From: Porodaedalea pini
Lineage: Eukaryota; Basidiomycota; Agaricomycetes; Hymenochaetales; Hymenochaetaceae
Direction: 5' to 3'
DNA: 64,000 nt
NCBI GenBank assembly: GCA_002794775.1
Contig: NBAY01000007.1
Coordinates: 682,001-746,000 of the forward strand
A program made the position numbers and the translations under genes. The notes under the pieces are model-generated. The model ran no database searches, was not told where the DNA came from, and saw only the letters and a list, made by a program, of their open reading frames with translations. Of this stretch, positions 60,457-64,000 are shown one piece after another; the first letter of the stretch is position 1, and every line of letters starts with the position of its first letter.

Positions 60457-61600
60457 ATGTATCGTCACCATAATCCCTCTATACTGCCAAGAATGCAGCC
60501 CCCAACCTGTACTGGCATACGCATACGCTCTGTTCATGACGCCCATGTCCTCTTCCATGCTGTTTATCTGGAAGTCCTCCCAATGGTCACCAGGCGGCTC
60601 GATACAGAAGAGCGCCGCGCCGTACGCGCTGGCAACGTATATATTTGGGAAGAGCGAGGTCGCAATACTGAGGCTACTGGGGTACGCTGATTGTACTTGG
60701 CTCAGGTAGCTTTCTATTAACTGACTATTGTATGTTAGTTGGGAATTGAGCGGTGGACGGATGGCATTCGATGGAGCGCCTCTCGCGTCCGTGATGTATG
60801 GCCGCCCTAACTTTGTCTTCTCTGAACGACCGACTCACTCTCATATTCAACAGGAGTTTCTTCTGTACCACGAGCGCGAGCCAAATACCGACTATGAATT
60901 TACGGACAGCGAATTGTACGTCGATGTGCCCAAGCTTCCGTTTTGAAGTACTGATCGCCAGCGTCTAGAGGCGCGAGCTTTCGCCTCGTCAAGCAAACGT
61001 ATTCCGTTTTTGTTGATACAAATCAGGGCCGGCGCAAGTGGCATCTTAGTACGTTTTCTACTTTTTATCGAGAGAAGGCGCAAGCCCGATTCTGATCCTG
61101 CTTGTATGCTTGCAGCCGCGTATTTTATTCCCGGGTCTGTCAACCAGCTGCGTACTATTGATGACATCCCTACCCTAGCCAACATACACCCGCCTGAAGG
61201 CATGTACACCAGTGCAAAAATGGGTAAAGGTCGAGCTCGTGGTGAGTATTACCCCACCGATATCCACAGCGGCGCCTCTACCGTGAGTGGGACGGCGATG
61301 TCGGGGCAGCAATACCCACCACCACCACCACCCATATATGCACCTTATCCTAGTCCGCACCTCCCCTCGCCAGAATCTCGAGATAGTGTTTCGCCGCAAG
61401 CTTTACGCGTGCCGAGCTGGCCTGGCGTTTCGCCATCTTCACATTCATCTGGTCTCGAAAGGCAGACACTCCCGAACCCGGCGCGTCTTCTCCCCCTTCC
61501 TGCTCTCGGATTGCATCCAGCTCCACCGGCGCCGAGCCCATATTCGCCCCGCCATCCGCTTGACAACGAGGCCCTGCGGTCTCTGGGAAGGAGCATTTGA
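60457..61600 (+). CDS. WOPR-domain transcription factor, Gti1/Pac2 family (copy 2)
   Basis: Five exons, 60457-60681, 60739-60795, 60854-60915, 60969-61048 and 61116-61600, give 302 residues. WOPR-box landmarks are PPTCTGIRIRSVHDAHVLFH, LPMVTRRLDTEERRAVRAGN, VYIWEERG, ATGLGIERWTDGIRW, SASRVRDEFLLYHE, LVKQTYSVFVDTN followed by RKWHLTAYF, and TIDDIPTLANIHPP. The C-terminal part is Pro/Ser-rich with a PPPPPP run from CCA/CCACC repeats near 61318. It ends DNEALRSLGRSI, matching the end of copy 1 (DDEILRSFRPL). It has one extra intron inside the box (after EATG) compared with copy 1. Likely a DNA-binding developmental regulator. Target genes unknown. Confidence 0.93.
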
Positions 61601-64000
61601 ACTGATTTCCGGATTGACCGGTCTTTCGAAGCCAAAATCCATCCTCTTCTTAGTGATCTGCTATACTTGTAATTGTTCTGTGTTTCAGCTGTCTTTCGTC
61701 CTGCTATCCAAATGCTGTCTACGCTGTTGCTTTTCCATCAAAATAAATTATCGTGCTTCAGAGTTGTAATATGGAACGTGGTGCGGCTCGGTCTTGGTAA
61801 ATGAAATTGGGAGAAAATACGTCGCAGAGGATGCTAGATTGAGAAATCATATGATGCACTTGGAGAAGGACGAATGAAGACCGCGGGTCCTTCTCGTTTA
61901 CCCAGAAGAAGATATGGGACAAGTACCCTAATATGATGGCCGCATGTTTCGATACTTAGTTCCTGGACGCTCTGTCCCTTTCGCCGAACGTCTAAACCGA
62001 GCCTGTTGCTCTCAAGCTCAAAATTGATACCCCGTGTATGACACGCGCACTGACGTATACAGAATGGAACGCAATCGGCATCGATCGTGCATCGAGAACA
62101 CTAATAGACATTTTACCATGTCATTGCTAGCTCTCATCACATCGTGGCATCTATACGGACCGAATGCTTCCGCCGGCGGCTGGGATGCGGAATCAGGGAG
62201 TACACGAGGAAGCCCTGCACATGCGTTCTGTACAGAAAATGTTCAACATGCTTCCACCAGTTAATGTCGCTAGGCGGGATGTTCGTCAGGAAAAGATCGA
62301 GGCGCAAGCAAGATGATCAAATTTTACGTTGTTGGGTTGCAGACAGACCCCGCGTCCGACTCGGAGGATAAACAGATTTAACAATTGTTCTTCAACCGAC
62401 CCTTTCGGCAGACGCAACTTGTGGAAAACCATCCCACCAGATGACCATGGTGAGGTCCTTGGCGCGCCAAACTAATCATTAGCATGAGCGCCGGAGCGTT
62501 GACAAGTTTTACGGCCGAAGATGGCCTTGGTGATTTAAATTGAGCTACATTCATACAGCGTCAACGATAACGGTAGATCCTCGCTGTATACGACGTTCCC
62601 CGACGAAGCATATGCGTGAGAAATACGCTCACAGGTTCTGAGGGTTAACATGAATTGGGTTCTCCCGCAAAAGCCGAAGACAAGTAGTATTTTTTGACAA
62701 GATCTACGCTTCAAGGGGATCTCCGTGCTAATGCCATGAGTGTCGTGATCTAGAATAGAGTTATCACATAGGGCTGAGAGTAGATCGTGCCGTTTGCAGC
62801 TCCCACCAATTGTAGAAGTCCAGTAAATCCATTTATTCGGCAGGCTGCGTTTAGGCGCGCCTTGCTCGGTGACAGTAGGCATCGAAAGTGTTCCGAATGG
62901 CAAGTAAGCCCCAGGCGAGCCCCAGAGCAACGTACAGATAGCCAAAGCCCTTGAATGCTGTGGGTTCGATTTTGAAATCTCTGGCAGCTCAAGGTAACGT
63001 ATACGGTCGAGAATAGTATAGACTCACATTTACGGGCATCTTCGGTATGAAACAGCGCCGGGACTCGGTGATTGCCTATGACGTGTTGTTTGAGCTTGAA
63101 TGTGTAAGAGCACATGGAACGGTAGGTAAATTTAATTAGGATAATTAAGCAGAAACTTATACGTGCCGTGTACCAAAGGATACGGCAAATAATGCAGACC
63201 AATATCGACTGCTGCATAAACCCATTGCCACAAGTCTTGATCCATCAGGCCTGAGCTCCCTTATCAATAGTTGCTGTCTTGACTCCGTTCAGATGATAAG
63301 GCCATAAATGTCGCCGAGCTCAACTTCCCGCTCTTGGTTTCCGTACGGATGGCATCGAGAGCAAACCTATTGCAAGTTGAGTCCGGACTCGGTTTTGAAT
63401 AGGAAAATAGTTACCAGTTCTTTCGACGATGTGAATGATCACAAGTCCAGAAAAAAAGCCTAGGGACCGGACTTCTTTTCCTGAAGCGCGACCTGCTTCT
63501 CGTTTCATTATCCGGCCCACATAATTTCACACTGAGGAGATACATAGAGCAGATAGCAGCTTTGACCCGAAGCGCGACCAATGGCATTGGGAATCGAAGA
63601 CAGCACAGTCACTTCAATAGCTGTCTTCTTGATTCTTGAAAGACACAGGCCTCTAAATAGAGCTTCTGCGCGAAGCCTCGGGAGGGTTACCCATAATATG
63701 AACAATTCTGCGTCATCGACGTCCGATATCAAAGACCGAGAAGCAAGGAATTCTAAACACTCACAGGTTACACGCTGATAAGGCGACTATGAGATTCGTG
63801 CTGCTTCCATTCTGTCTATACCAGAGCTCTACGAGCTGCGCTTGTAGGACGCACTAATAAACGTTATATGAACAGCCAGAACGATGTCAGGAGCCCTGGG
63901 GAATCCCGGTCACAAGAGTTAGCGAGATGAGTTGTACTACGCAGTGACAAGAAGGATGCACACGCGTGGTATGCGGATAAAACCTCAATTGCACGCGTCG
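61601..64000. other. gene-poor end of the window
   Basis: 2.4 kb downstream of WOPR gene 2 with only short frames on both strands. No recognised gene, RNA or mobile element. Confidence 0.4.

Overview
The window is nuclear DNA of a basidiomycete fungus, most likely a white-rot agaricomycete (Polyporales-like). Genes lie on both strands and are cut by many short GT-AG introns of about 45-100 bp. There is a secreted class II manganese peroxidase at 17530-18932, and the other proteins are typical fungal housekeeping families. Gene models were built by hand from splice signals, reading-frame continuity and family alignment from memory. No database search was run.

Layout. 1-2570: the 3' end of an unknown gene, then the BAR protein Hob3/Rvs161. 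2900-14798: a very long, almost intronless, low-complexity nuclear-type protein (minus strand), the pH-signalling protein PalC (plus strand), and a frame-broken paralogue of the long protein (plus strand). The two paralogues form an inverted pair around palC. 15275-18932: a small BRI3-like membrane protein and the manganese peroxidase. 20037-29036: a CUE-domain ubiquitin-binding protein, a SET-domain ribosomal lysine methyltransferase (Rkm4-like), an unknown single-pass membrane protein and a Ppg1-type PP2A-like phosphatase. 31420-40899: a two-finger C2H2 protein, a RUS1/DUF647 membrane protein, a PRKRIP1 (DUF1168) splicing factor, the Golgi protein Yip1, the 60S biogenesis factor Nsa2 and the splicing factor Cwc24. 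40900-53345: a gene-poor tract holding only one WOPR (Gti1/Pac2) transcription factor at 45908-47305. 53346-58915: glycolipid transfer protein, free methionine-R-sulfoxide reductase and cysteinyl-tRNA synthetase. 60457-61600: a second WOPR factor on the opposite strand, then a gene-poor end.

The genes do not form a pathway or cluster. Many are divergent neighbours sharing short promoters: CUE/Rkm4 113 bp, GLTP/fRMsr 134 bp, Yip1/Nsa2 187 bp, long protein/PalC 326 bp. The most noteworthy points are: the inverted paralogue pair built around a recurring short L-x-R-L motif; the 160-bp tandem duplication that switches frame in one copy; the two WOPR regulators set in gene deserts; a one-base frameshift in the cysteinyl-tRNA synthetase; 3-, 6- and 8-nt coding exons in nsa2; and two GC-AG introns. 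I found no convincing tRNA, rRNA, transposase or reverse transcriptase, and no clear evidence of an entirely new system.
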